From [Phormidium] sp. LEGE 05292 (GTDB taxonomy: Bacteria; Cyanobacteriota; Cyanobacteriia; Cyanobacteriales; Aerosakkonemataceae), in NCBI RefSeq assembly GCF_015207735.1, contig NZ_JADEWG010000026.1:1-60697 (forward strand): DNA of 60,697 bases. Reading direction: 5' to 3'. Below are positions 53,519-60,697 of the stretch, one piece after another. Under the pieces are notes generated by a model. It was given only the letters and a program-made list of their open reading frames with translations. It ran no database searches and was not told the DNA's origin. Every line of letters starts with the position of its first letter. The first letter of the stretch is position 1. The translations under genes were made by a program, and so were the position numbers.

Positions 53519-54622
53519 GTGGTTAACTTCATAAGTAATCTATTTTCCAAGCGTAAACCAGGGATTGGCATTGAGTTAGGCCCAGAAAGGGTAAATATTG
53601 CTCAACTGCGGAAACAAGGACATGGTTTTAAAATCACGACCTTACATTCGGTAGAAGTGCCAGAAGGAGTTTTCCAAGAAGGAATGATTACTGACCCGCC
53701 AACAATGGCGGAAATTATTCAAACTGCTTTAGCGGAAAAAAAAATTAAGGTAACAAAAGTTGCCAGTGCTGTACCGGGAGCAGCAGGAGCAATTGTTAGA
53801 ATCATACCAGTTCCTGCGGAATTGGATGATAAAGAACTCCGTAGCATGGTATTAGATCATGAGGCAGGTTTGTATTTACCTTTTCCGCGAGAAGAAGCTG
53901 ATGTAGACTATCAAAAATTGGGGTTCTTTACGGATGAGGATGGGATTGAAAAAGTGCAAGTGCTGTTAGCAGCAGTACGGGAAGATGTAACTAATACTTA
54001 CATTGAGACGTTTAAACAAGCTGGGTTAACTCTTGATGTTTTAGAGATTAATAGTTTTGCTCTGATTCGGACAATTCGGGAACAATTACGACAGTTTTCT
54101 CCGCAAGAAGCTGTCGTATTAGTAGATGTAGAATTTGAAAGTACAGAAATTGCGATTATTGTAGATGGGGTGCCGCAATTTTCACGTACTGTGGCGATCG
54201 GAATGTTCCAAATTCAAAGTGCGCTGAACCGAGCGATGAATTTACCTGCTACCAGAAATACTGATTTCTTGAAAAGTATGACCATTCCTTCGACTCCACC
54301 AGATAGTGTTCGCACTGGTTCTACTGGGATTAATCCGGGAATGGCAGCTATGTTGAGGGTGTTAGGAGAATTAGCTGATGAATTGCGACGCTCGATCGAT
54401 TTTTATTTAAATCAGAGCAACATAGAAGTAGCACAATTACTATTAGCAGGCCCCGGTGGTGGTATTGGTCAACTAGATGAATTTTTCACATCGCGGTTGA
54501 GTTTGCCTACTGTTCAAGTAGACCCAGTAGCAGCACTATCTTTGGAAGTAGGAGATGAAATTGCTCCAGTACAACGACCTGGTTTAGGTGTGGTTTTGGG
54601 CTTAGGACTTAGGGAGGTTTAA
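53519..54622 (+). CDS. pilM: Type IV pilus assembly protein PilM
   Basis: 367 residues from the GTG at 53519 (MVNFISNLFSKRKPGIGIEL); upstream TTG starts are possible but the cleaner N-terminus begins here. It is a cytoplasmic actin-like (FtsA-like) protein with the ATPase-fold motifs IGIELGPERVNIAQL and VVLVDVEFESTEIAI. It binds the N-terminus of PilN and carries the pilus motor link. First gene of a pilMNOQ operon. Confidence 0.93.
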   Translation: MVNFISNLFSKRKPGIGIELGPERVNIAQLRKQGHGFKITTLHSVEVPEGVFQEGMITDPPTMAEIIQTALAEKKIKVTKVASAVPGAAGAIVRIIPVPAELDDKELRSMVLDHEAGLYLPFPREEADVDYQKLGFFTDEDGIEKVQVLLAAVREDVTNTYIETFKQAGLTLDVLEINSFALIRTIREQLRQFSPQEAVVLVDVEFESTEIAIIVDGVPQFSRTVAIGMFQIQSALNRAMNLPATRNTDFLKSMTIPSTPPDSVRTGSTGINPGMAAMLRVLGELADELRRSIDFYLNQSNIEVAQLLLAGPGGGIGQLDEFFTSRLSLPTVQVDPVAALSLEVGDEIAPVQRPGLGVVLGLGLREV

Positions 54623-54624
54623 AA

Positions 54625-55485
54625 ATGTACAGTTTAGATGTTAATTTCTTGAAAGATCGGCCTGAGTTTGTTAAACCAGAGCAGAACAAGCAAAAGAAGA
54701 AATTTAATGTCAGCAGTAATGTGCCATTAGTTGCAGGTATCGTAGTTGGCGCTTTTCTGCCACTAGCAGTAGCTGGTTTTTGGTTCTGGCAACAATCAGA
54801 ACAAAGTAGTTTAGAAACGCAAATTTCGGAAATTCAAGCCAAGTTGGATAAAGCTGCTAAAGAACAAGGAGAATTACAAAAAATTCGCCAAGAAACTAAT
54901 TCATATAAAGAACAAACTCAGGCATTAGCTAGCGTGTTTGAGCAAATTAGACCTTGGTCAGCAATGGTTAAAGATATTAGCGAAAGAGTCCCTCCAGGAA
55001 TTCAAATTACTTGTATTGGTCAAATTCCAGCTAGTAGCACCCCCTCTTCTACTGGCGGTTGTCAAAATGTACCAAATCCATCAACTACCTCAACAAGTTC
55101 TTCTACCACAACTACGACTAGTGCTCCAGTAGTTGTACCTCAAGACAAAGTAGAAATTACTGGGATAGCTAAGTCATTTAATAATGTGAATGACTTGATA
55201 TTAACTTTGCAGCGATCGGCATTTTTAAACAACAAAGAAACTCGCTTAATTACCGCTAAATTGGTGGATAACCCCATTAAGGTAGAACGTAATCCTGGGA
55301 CACAACAATCTTCGGGTAGTAATTTTCAAGTTCCAGAATTACCCAAGGTTGTACAATTTAAAGTTCAAACTAGCCTGAGTGATAAAACTGCTTCTCAATT
55401 ACTGCCACAATTATACAATTTGGGTGATTTAGGATTAACTGCTCGCATTGAAACACTCAAGGAACAAGGAGTTATTAAAAAATGA
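54625..55485 (+). CDS. pilN: Type IV pilus assembly protein PilN
   Basis: 286 residues. The N-terminus MYSLDVNFLKDRPEF includes the PilM-binding motif (INLL(P)-type, here LDVNFLKDR). One membrane segment (about 36-58), then a coiled-coil and a ferredoxin-like fold, with a Ser/Thr-rich loop (TTSTSSSTTTTT). It starts 2 bases after the pilM stop. Confidence 0.92.
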   Translation: MYSLDVNFLKDRPEFVKPEQNKQKKKFNVSSNVPLVAGIVVGAFLPLAVAGFWFWQQSEQSSLETQISEIQAKLDKAAKEQGELQKIRQETNSYKEQTQALASVFEQIRPWSAMVKDISERVPPGIQITCIGQIPASSTPSSTGGCQNVPNPSTTSTSSSTTTTTSAPVVVPQDKVEITGIAKSFNNVNDLILTLQRSAFLNNKETRLITAKLVDNPIKVERNPGTQQSSGSNFQVPELPKVVQFKVQTSLSDKTASQLLPQLYNLGDLGLTARIETLKEQGVIKK

Positions 55486-56300
55486 GTAACGCAGATTTTG
55501 CCTTAGACGGATCGGAACAACAGACAAGTGAAAATGGTGGTTCTAGTAGTCTGTTTGGGATTCAACTAACACCACCTGTAATTGGTGCCTTAATAGGAGT
55601 TTTAGGATTAGGTGCGGCTGGTTATCTGTTCTATCAGTTTGTGATGCCAGTAATGCAAAAGAATGACGAACTCAGATCCCAACTGGCGCAAAAAGAATCA
55701 GAACTAAAAGCTCAAGAAAATTTTCCTGAGTTAATGCAAAAAGCAGTTGCCGAAAAAAATGAAGCTGAACGACAAAAAAATACAGTTGCGGCTTTATTTG
55801 GTAACGAACAAAGCATGAAAACTTTGCTGCTTGATGTGAACAAGCGCATAGAAGCTAGAAATAGCAATCTGAGGCCAGAAGATATTAAGGCGAAATTGAC
55901 TAAATTTGACCCCGATCCAGGTGCGTCTGGTATTGTTAAGGATGGTTCTTTTGGTTCCCAAGCAAATAACCATATCTACCGTCAGGTATATGATGTGGAA
56001 ATGCAAGGGACTTTCGATCAAACTAGAGTATCTCTGCTCGACTTAGAACGACAAAAGAATCTATTGGTGGCAAACAACTTTAAGACCTTGTTGGATAATT
56101 CTTTCCAAAAAGTAGTGGTGGATAAGCAGCAGGGTCAAATAGTTCCTGTAGGTAAACCAGTCACGAGTATTACAACTTCCTTTAAATTAAATATGCTCAG
56201 ACCACTGACTACAGAAGAACAAAAGTCGGTACAACCACCACCAACAGCAGATAAAGATAAAGGAGCAACTCCTAGTCCGGGAGCAACTCCTAGTCCGTAA
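55482..56300 (+). CDS. pilO: Type IV pilus assembly protein PilO
   Basis: 272 residues. Membrane segment (about 32-52), then a coiled-coil (KNDELRSQLAQKESELKAQE) and a PilO-type domain; C-terminal low-complexity repeat (GATPSPGATPSP). It overlaps pilN by 4 bases (ATGA), so it is coupled to it. With PilN it forms the periplasmic alignment part. Confidence 0.92.
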   Translation: MSNADFALDGSEQQTSENGGSSSLFGIQLTPPVIGALIGVLGLGAAGYLFYQFVMPVMQKNDELRSQLAQKESELKAQENFPELMQKAVAEKNEAERQKNTVAALFGNEQSMKTLLLDVNKRIEARNSNLRPEDIKAKLTKFDPDPGASGIVKDGSFGSQANNHIYRQVYDVEMQGTFDQTRVSLLDLERQKNLLVANNFKTLLDNSFQKVVVDKQQGQIVPVGKPVTSITTSFKLNMLRPLTTEEQKSVQPPPTADKDKGATPSPGATPSP

Positions 56301-56406
56301 GTAGCTCTCTCTATTGCTTGTTTTCAATGGAGGTGCTATAAGCGTAAGTCAACGATAGCCAGATAAATAACCGGAGTCAGTCAACTTGTTAGTGTGAGGA
56401 GGCAAG

Positions 56407-58800
56407 GTGAAGTATAATCAGGGACTCGGTGGATTGTTATTTGGGGGAACAGCGGTTCTCCTAGCAACACAGCCTGTATGGGCGGCTCCTACTCAAGTGA
56501 CTGGAGTAAGAGTACAGCCAGTAGGTAACAGTATACAGGTAATATTGGATACGAAGGAAGGCGATCGACCCCAAATATTTACGGTCAATCGCCAAAATGT
56601 CTTTGTAGCCGACATTACCAATACCCAACTACGTTTACCTCAAGGTCAGCAGTTTAATCAGCAAAACCCCGCACCAGGAATTGCTGCGGTTACGGTAACT
56701 CAATTAGCTCCTAATAGCATCCGTTTACAAGTTGTCGGGGCAAATGCCACTCCTACAGGAGAAGTTACTGCAAAACAAAGCGAAGGTATCACTTTTAATT
56801 TAAATCTGGGGGGCGGTAGTGCAGCAGCAGCACCTAGAACACCAAATGTCACTCCTGCTCCCAATAATTCTCCGGTAACTGCTCAGTTACCAGCTAATCA
56901 AACACCCTTAGTTCCTACTCCAACAATTACTTATGAGGGTGGTCCAGCACCAGCAGCGGGAGTAGTACAACCTGTGAGTCCCGCCCCACCTTTCCTACCT
57001 AGAGCAGTTGCACCTCCAGTGGGAGATATTGCGGTTTCGGAAGTCAATTCTGCTGCCAGCACGATCGATTTGGGAACAGCGGAAAGAGTGCCACGATTGT
57101 TATTACGTGATGCTCCCGCAAGAGAAGTATTATCTTTATTAGCCCGTGCTGCTAATCGCAACGTTGTATTTTTGACTACTCAAACAGGGACACCAGGACA
57201 ACAGGGACAACAACAACCAGGACAACAAGGTGCTGCTGCGACTTCTCTAGATGCCCCAATTTCTCTAGATATTGAAAACGAACCGCTCCAAGATGTATTT
57301 AACTATGTATTGCGGATTACAGGGCTACAAGCTAACCGTAATGGAAATACCATTTTTGTTGGAACTAATTTACCGGAAGCCGCTAGTAATATTATTGTGC
57401 GAAGTCTGCGTTTGAACCAGGTTCCAGCTGCAACTGCGGCTAACTTCTTAACTGCCCAAGGTGCGGAAACTCAATTACCGATCGAACGAGTACAAATTAA
57501 TACGATCGGTGAAGGTGCAGCCGCTAGGACAGTAGAAATTAGAGAACCGGATATTAAAGTACTTCGGGCACAAAGAGGTGTTGGACCGTTAGTTCTTTCC
57601 GGTTTGTCTGTACTGACTAACGAGCGATTAAACTCGATTACCTTGGTAGGCGACCCCCGAAAAGTAGAAATTGCTACAGCTTTCTTAAGTCAACTGGATG
57701 CGCGTCGTCGTCAAGTTGCAGTTAACGTCAAAATTATTGATGTTAACTTAAATAACTCCGATTTTGCTGGTGCTAGCTTCTCCTTTGGTGTGGGCAACAC
57801 TTTCTTTACCTTTGATAATGGAGCGGCAGCCATTGGTTTTGGGCCCTATAGACCACCAACAATAGACCAGAGTGCGGGTAGTCAGTTTAACCCTCCAGTA
57901 ATTGGGGATCAGGATCTCTACCCACCAAATACATTTAGTGACCCAGCGCCTTTCTTAGATGCTCAACAAAATGCTCCTTATAGTAGGAATTCTGGATCTC
58001 CCCTGACTACAGGAAGGCCAGACTTTCCGGGCTACTTACCCCGTGCCCCATTCGGTACGAACAACAACCCTCTACAACCAGGGGTTGTATCAATTGATCC
58101 AACAACGGGACGACCAACAGTGGGATTACCACAGCTGTTTCAATTCCCCTCTCAGTTCTTAGGATATTTGCGGGCGCAAATTGTCAGTGGCAATGCCAAA
58201 ATTTTGACAGACCCAACTTTAGTGATTCAAGAGGGCGAAACTGCTAAAGTTAGTCTGGGTCAAGAAGTGATTTCCAACCAGCAAGTTCAAACTCAACCGG
58301 GTAGTCCTCCTACCACAACTGTTACTACAGAAAAAGAAACAGCTGGTCTAAACCTATCGGTACAGATAGAAAGGATTGACGATAATGGTTTTGTTACCTT
58401 AATCGTTAATCCCAGTATTAGTGCTCCTGCTAGTCAGGTACAGATTGGTTCTGGTGTAAATTCGACTACAATTACTTTGCTCAACAGAAGAGATGTGTCA
58501 AGTGGAAGAGTTCGTCTGCGAGATGCACAAACCCTGATTTTGTCCGGTATTATTCAGGATGCAGACAGAACTACGGTAAGAAAAGTGCCGCTTTTGGGTG
58601 ATATTCCGATTTTAGGGGCGCTCTTTAGAAGCACAACCCGGCAAAATAATCGAAATGAAGTGATTGTGATGCTGACTCCTCAGATTGTTGATGATTCAGG
58701 TAATGCGCCGTTTGGTTATCGTTACCGACCTAGCCCAGAGGTACAGCAATTGCTGCGGCAACGTGGTTTTACTCCGCCGAGTAATAACCCACAACCTTAA
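56407..58800 (+). CDS. pilQ: Type IV pilus secretin PilQ with AMIN domain
   Basis: 797 residues starting with GTG, with GAGGAGG 5 bases upstream. Signal peptide (about 5-26), an AMIN domain (about 30-105, TQVTGVRVQPVGNSIQVILD), a Pro/Gln-rich linker, N-domains (RDAPAREVLSLLARAANRNVV and VRSLRLNQVPAATAANFL) and the secretin channel at about 565-790 (VPLLGDIPILGALFRSTT). It is the outer-membrane pore of the pilus. Spacing from pilO is 106 bp, so it may also have its own promoter. Confidence 0.95.
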   Translation: MKYNQGLGGLLFGGTAVLLATQPVWAAPTQVTGVRVQPVGNSIQVILDTKEGDRPQIFTVNRQNVFVADITNTQLRLPQGQQFNQQNPAPGIAAVTVTQLAPNSIRLQVVGANATPTGEVTAKQSEGITFNLNLGGGSAAAAPRTPNVTPAPNNSPVTAQLPANQTPLVPTPTITYEGGPAPAAGVVQPVSPAPPFLPRAVAPPVGDIAVSEVNSAASTIDLGTAERVPRLLLRDAPAREVLSLLARAANRNVVFLTTQTGTPGQQGQQQPGQQGAAATSLDAPISLDIENEPLQDVFNYVLRITGLQANRNGNTIFVGTNLPEAASNIIVRSLRLNQVPAATAANFLTAQGAETQLPIERVQINTIGEGAAARTVEIREPDIKVLRAQRGVGPLVLSGLSVLTNERLNSITLVGDPRKVEIATAFLSQLDARRRQVAVNVKIIDVNLNNSDFAGASFSFGVGNTFFTFDNGAAAIGFGPYRPPTIDQSAGSQFNPPVIGDQDLYPPNTFSDPAPFLDAQQNAPYSRNSGSPLTTGRPDFPGYLPRAPFGTNNNPLQPGVVSIDPTTGRPTVGLPQLFQFPSQFLGYLRAQIVSGNAKILTDPTLVIQEGETAKVSLGQEVISNQQVQTQPGSPPTTTVTTEKETAGLNLSVQIERIDDNGFVTLIVNPSISAPASQVQIGSGVNSTTITLLNRRDVSSGRVRLRDAQTLILSGIIQDADRTTVRKVPLLGDIPILGALFRSTTRQNNRNEVIVMLTPQIVDDSGNAPFGYRYRPSPEVQQLLRQRGFTPPSNNPQP

Positions 58801-59160
58801 GTTGGGTAAAGGCGATCGAACGAAAAATGGGAAAGTTTGAAAAAATTAATTTTTGCCGTCTTCATCTTCTCCCATTTTCAGTGAATTAGCTTCTAATCTT
58901 TACTCAGTGGGAGTTTCAGGACTTTTACTACTTTGAGTTGGGCGGGAAAAATTAGCCGAAAATCTTAGATTTTGCTTAAAAAAGTCCTGAAATCCATATA
59001 TCTTAAAGGTTTCACCATTCCATATTCAGCTTGTACACCTTAGAATAAGGCAGTGAAACATTGGGTAGATGGGCATTTCAGCGTTTTGTTTGTTGAACCC
59101 CTCTCTCGTTGCTGAGTGAATAGGAATTTTTACTTAAACCTAAATTCATTCAGGAGCCCC
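58801..59160. other. Intergenic region between pilQ and hup
   Basis: 360 bases. It contains an inverted repeat TTTCAGGACTTTT / AAAAGTCCTGAAA (58914-58926 and 58981-58993) 54 bases apart, a possible structured end for pilQ, and the promoter region of the HU gene. No gene is seen. Confidence 0.6.
58914..58993. repeat. 13-bp inverted repeat, 54-base spacing
   Basis: TTTCAGGACTTTT and its reverse complement AAAAGTCCTGAAA. Long spacing makes it a weak terminator; it may be a structured RNA element or a remnant of a small mobile element. Confidence 0.6.
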
Positions 59161-59241
59161 ATGCCAAAGGGAATGGATGGGGTGAAAAGTCACCAAATGC
59201 TGATTTCTAAGGAGTTCAAGCAAGAACATGAACAAAGGTGA
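59161..59241 (+). CDS. Possible 26-residue leader peptide overlapping the HU start
   Basis: ATG at 59161 with AGGAG 4 bases upstream; reads MPKGMDGVKSHQMLISKEFK then QEHEQR and stops at 59239-59241, 14 bases inside the HU gene in another frame. The HU ribosome site (AAGGAG, 59209-59214) lies inside this frame. Could be a translational leader, or chance. Confidence 0.35.
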   Translation: MPKGMDGVKSHQMLISKEFKQEHEQR

Positions 59242-59506
59242 ATTAGTTGACGTAATAGCTGAAAAAGCTAATGTAACCAAGAAGCAAGCAGATGCTGTGC
59301 TGACGGCAGCTTTGGATGCGATCGTGGAAGCGGTTTCTTCTGGTGATAAGGTAACGCTGGTGGGTTTTGGCTCTTTTGAACCACGGCAACGGAAAGCTCG
59401 TGAAGGCCGAAATCCGAAAACTGGCGATAAAATGGAAATTCCAGAAACCAGAGTTCCGGCTTTTTCTCCAGGCAAATTGTTTAAGGAAAAGGTCGCGCCT
59501 CAATAA
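59228..59506 (+). CDS. hup: HU family DNA-binding protein
   Basis: 92-residue histone-like protein: MNKGELVDVIAEKANVTKKQ, then the DNA-binding arm signature GFGSFEPRQRKAREGRNPKT, and a C-terminal VPAFSPGKLFKE. It bends and compacts DNA as a dimer. The AAGGAG site is 13 bases upstream, a rather long spacing, and a short leader frame overlaps its start. Confidence 0.96.
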   Translation: MNKGELVDVIAEKANVTKKQADAVLTAALDAIVEAVSSGDKVTLVGFGSFEPRQRKAREGRNPKTGDKMEIPETRVPAFSPGKLFKEKVAPQ

Positions 59507-59526
59507 TCGTCACAAGGACAGGTTCT

Positions 59527-60609
59527 TTGTTCAATCGACCACTGCATGGGGGGAATATTGCCTGGGCAGCTGCACTCTCCGGCTGTTCCCCTGATGCGAT
59601 TTTAGATTTTTCCGCCAGTATCAATCCTTTAGGCCCGCCTGAGTCAGCGATTGCGGCGATTAAGTCGCACTTACCAAACCTGAAAGCTTATCCTGACCCG
59701 GATTATCATCAGCTAAGGGCATCTTTGTCGGAGGTGCATCAAGTACCACCTGACTGGATTCTTCCGGGTAATGGTTCAGCAGAATTACTGACTTGGGCTG
59801 GCTGGGATTTGTCCCAGTTCGATCGGACTTTCCTAATTACGCCTGCTTTTAATGATTACTGGCGGGCTTTTAAGACTTTTAATGCCAGTGTTGTGGAGTT
59901 ACCTTTACTGAGTGCAGCAAAAGAGGTGGTCAGTCTGGAGTTTCTAGATTGGAGAAAACCAAATTTTTCGTTGCTCAACAGTGGGTTGCTGTTGAATAAT
60001 CCTCACAATCCGACGGGTAAATTGTTTTTAAAAGAAACTATTCTGCCTTTATTGGAAATGTTTGCTTTAGTGGTGGTGGATGAAGCTTTTATGGATTTTC
60101 TACCGCCAGACCGAGAGCAAAGTTTAATTTCTGTGGTGCGTGAGTTTCCGAATTTAGTGATTTTGCGAAGTTTGACTAAATTTTATAGTTTACCTGGTCT
60201 GCGATTAGGATATGCGATCGCACACCCCGATCGATTGAAACGCTGGCAAGCTAGACGCGATCCTTGGCCTGTCAATGTTTTAGCGGCGGCAGCGGCTGAA
60301 GCTGCGATCGCAGATAAAATTTTTCAACAGCAAACTTGGAATTGGTTACAAATAGCTGGCATTAAATTATTTCAAGGTTTAGCCGATCTTCCCGGTTTAA
60401 AACCTTACGAGAGTGCAGCTAATTTCTTGTTAGTAAAATCAGCGGTGTCTAGTTGTTTACTGCAAGAAAAGTTACTTAGGGAAAGTCAAATTTTGATTCG
60501 TGATTGTCTGAGTTTTCCTGAATTAGGCGATCGCTTTTTTCGCGTAGCAGTACGTTCTCCAACAGAGAATCAACGTCTGATTAATGGATTAGCAAAAATT
60601 CTATTATGA
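59527..60609 (+). CDS. cobD: Threonine-phosphate decarboxylase CobD
   Basis: 360-residue PLP-dependent aminotransferase-fold enzyme that decarboxylates L-threonine phosphate to make the aminopropanol side chain of cobalamin. Landmarks: HGGNIAWAAALSGCSPDAIL at the N-terminus, DFSASINPLGPP, NNPHNPTGKLF, VVDEAFMDF, and the PLP Lys in SLTKFYSLPGLRLGYA. It starts with TTG at 59527 (FNRPLHGGN follows). It is on the same strand as hup, 20 bp after it. Cobalamin synthesis fits the Ni/Co importer seen earlier in the window. In some nomenclatures this gene is called cobC. Confidence 0.92.
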   Translation: MFNRPLHGGNIAWAAALSGCSPDAILDFSASINPLGPPESAIAAIKSHLPNLKAYPDPDYHQLRASLSEVHQVPPDWILPGNGSAELLTWAGWDLSQFDRTFLITPAFNDYWRAFKTFNASVVELPLLSAAKEVVSLEFLDWRKPNFSLLNSGLLLNNPHNPTGKLFLKETILPLLEMFALVVVDEAFMDFLPPDREQSLISVVREFPNLVILRSLTKFYSLPGLRLGYAIAHPDRLKRWQARRDPWPVNVLAAAAAEAAIADKIFQQQTWNWLQIAGIKLFQGLADLPGLKPYESAANFLLVKSAVSSCLLQEKLLRESQILIRDCLSFPELGDRFFRVAVRSPTENQRLINGLAKILL

Positions 60610-60610
60610 C

Positions 60611-60626
60611 GCAGAAGGCAGAAGAG
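60611..60626. repeat. Short CAGAAGG pair
   Basis: CGCAGAAGGCAGAAGA beyond cobD: two units of the heptamer family. Confidence 0.6.
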
Positions 60627-60697
60627 GTAGGGAGGTAGGGAGAGTTGAAGAGATAGTTAGTTAGTTAAATTATTTTCCCCCATCTCCCCATCTCCCC
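60627..60697. repeat. Dispersed element, second copy of the 45185 type
   Basis: GGTAGGGAGGTAGGGAGAG, then AGTTGAAGAGATAGTTAG and TTAAATTATTTTCCCCCATC. It matches the element in front of the M16 peptidase gene and runs off the window end. Confidence 0.6.

Noticed and set aside
1-60697. Frequent GCGATCGC octamers as regulatory sites
   Set aside because: This is the HIP1 sequence, spread through coding and non-coding DNA of many cyanobacteria, and gives no local information.
1-60697. tRNA, rRNA or prophage genes
   Set aside because: Looked for conserved T-loop and integrase patterns in gaps by eye and found none.

Overview
The window reads as chromosomal DNA of a cyanobacterium, probably a filamentous one. 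The evidence is: photosynthesis genes petG and psbY; a cytochrome cM-type haem protein; the cruF-cruG pair for myxol glycoside carotenoids; a TIGR02652-type protein; a pilMNOQ cluster without pilP; many copies of the HIP1 octamer GCGATCGC; and heptamer arrays of the CAGAAGG type between genes. I saw no rRNA, tRNA, CRISPR array, transposase or prophage. Genus-level placement cannot be made from this sequence alone.

Layout. 1-9 kb: a glycosyltransferase, an RRM RNA-binding protein, a possible small RNA, a membrane protein with a degenerate M48 peptidase domain, release factor 3, a fatty acid hydroxylase and small membrane proteins. 10-12.2 kb: cruF-cruG. 12.2-17.7 kb: a Uma2 protein and the trehalose genes treZ-treY. 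18-18.7 kb: cytM and petG, divergent. 18.7-19.2 kb: a CsbD stress protein between two inverted copies of a 61-bp element. 19.2-23.1 kb: an apparent iron module (FTR1 permease, ferritin-like protein, helix-hairpin-helix lipoprotein, multicopper oxidase). 23.8-26.8 kb: a CbiM/PDGLE/CbiQ/CbiO nickel-cobalt importer.

27-31.6 kb: small membrane proteins, an AAA ATPase-PIN operon and an Hsp70-like protein. 31.6-37.7 kb: three tandem L,D-transpeptidases, KDPG aldolase, and three related DUF2382 proteins. 38.4-49.4 kb: a WD40 protein, an Rpn-type nuclease, an amidase, PlsC, methionine aminopeptidase, a cupredoxin, a double M16 peptidase, a VOC protein and a TIGR02652 protein. 49.4-60.6 kb: a gamma-carbonic-anhydrase-like protein, psbY, folC, an orphan sugar-binding lipoprotein, pilMNOQ, HU and cobD.

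How the genes work together. TreY and TreZ turn glucan ends into trehalose. CruF and CruG hydrate and glycosylate carotenoids. The oxidase-permease-ferritin group fits oxidation, import and storage of iron. CbiM-Q-O imports Ni or Co, and cobD at the far end needs cobalt for cobalamin. PilM-N-O-Q form the type IV pilus alignment complex and secretin. The best candidate for an undescribed system is the AAA ATPase (DUF3696-like)-PIN operon at 28.0-29.9 kb, with a near-consensus promoter on the opposite strand just beyond its 3' end. Other points of interest are a possible anti-Shine-Dalgarno small RNA near 2.5 kb, an M48 protein that has lost its zinc ligands, and repeats that have become part of coding sequences.
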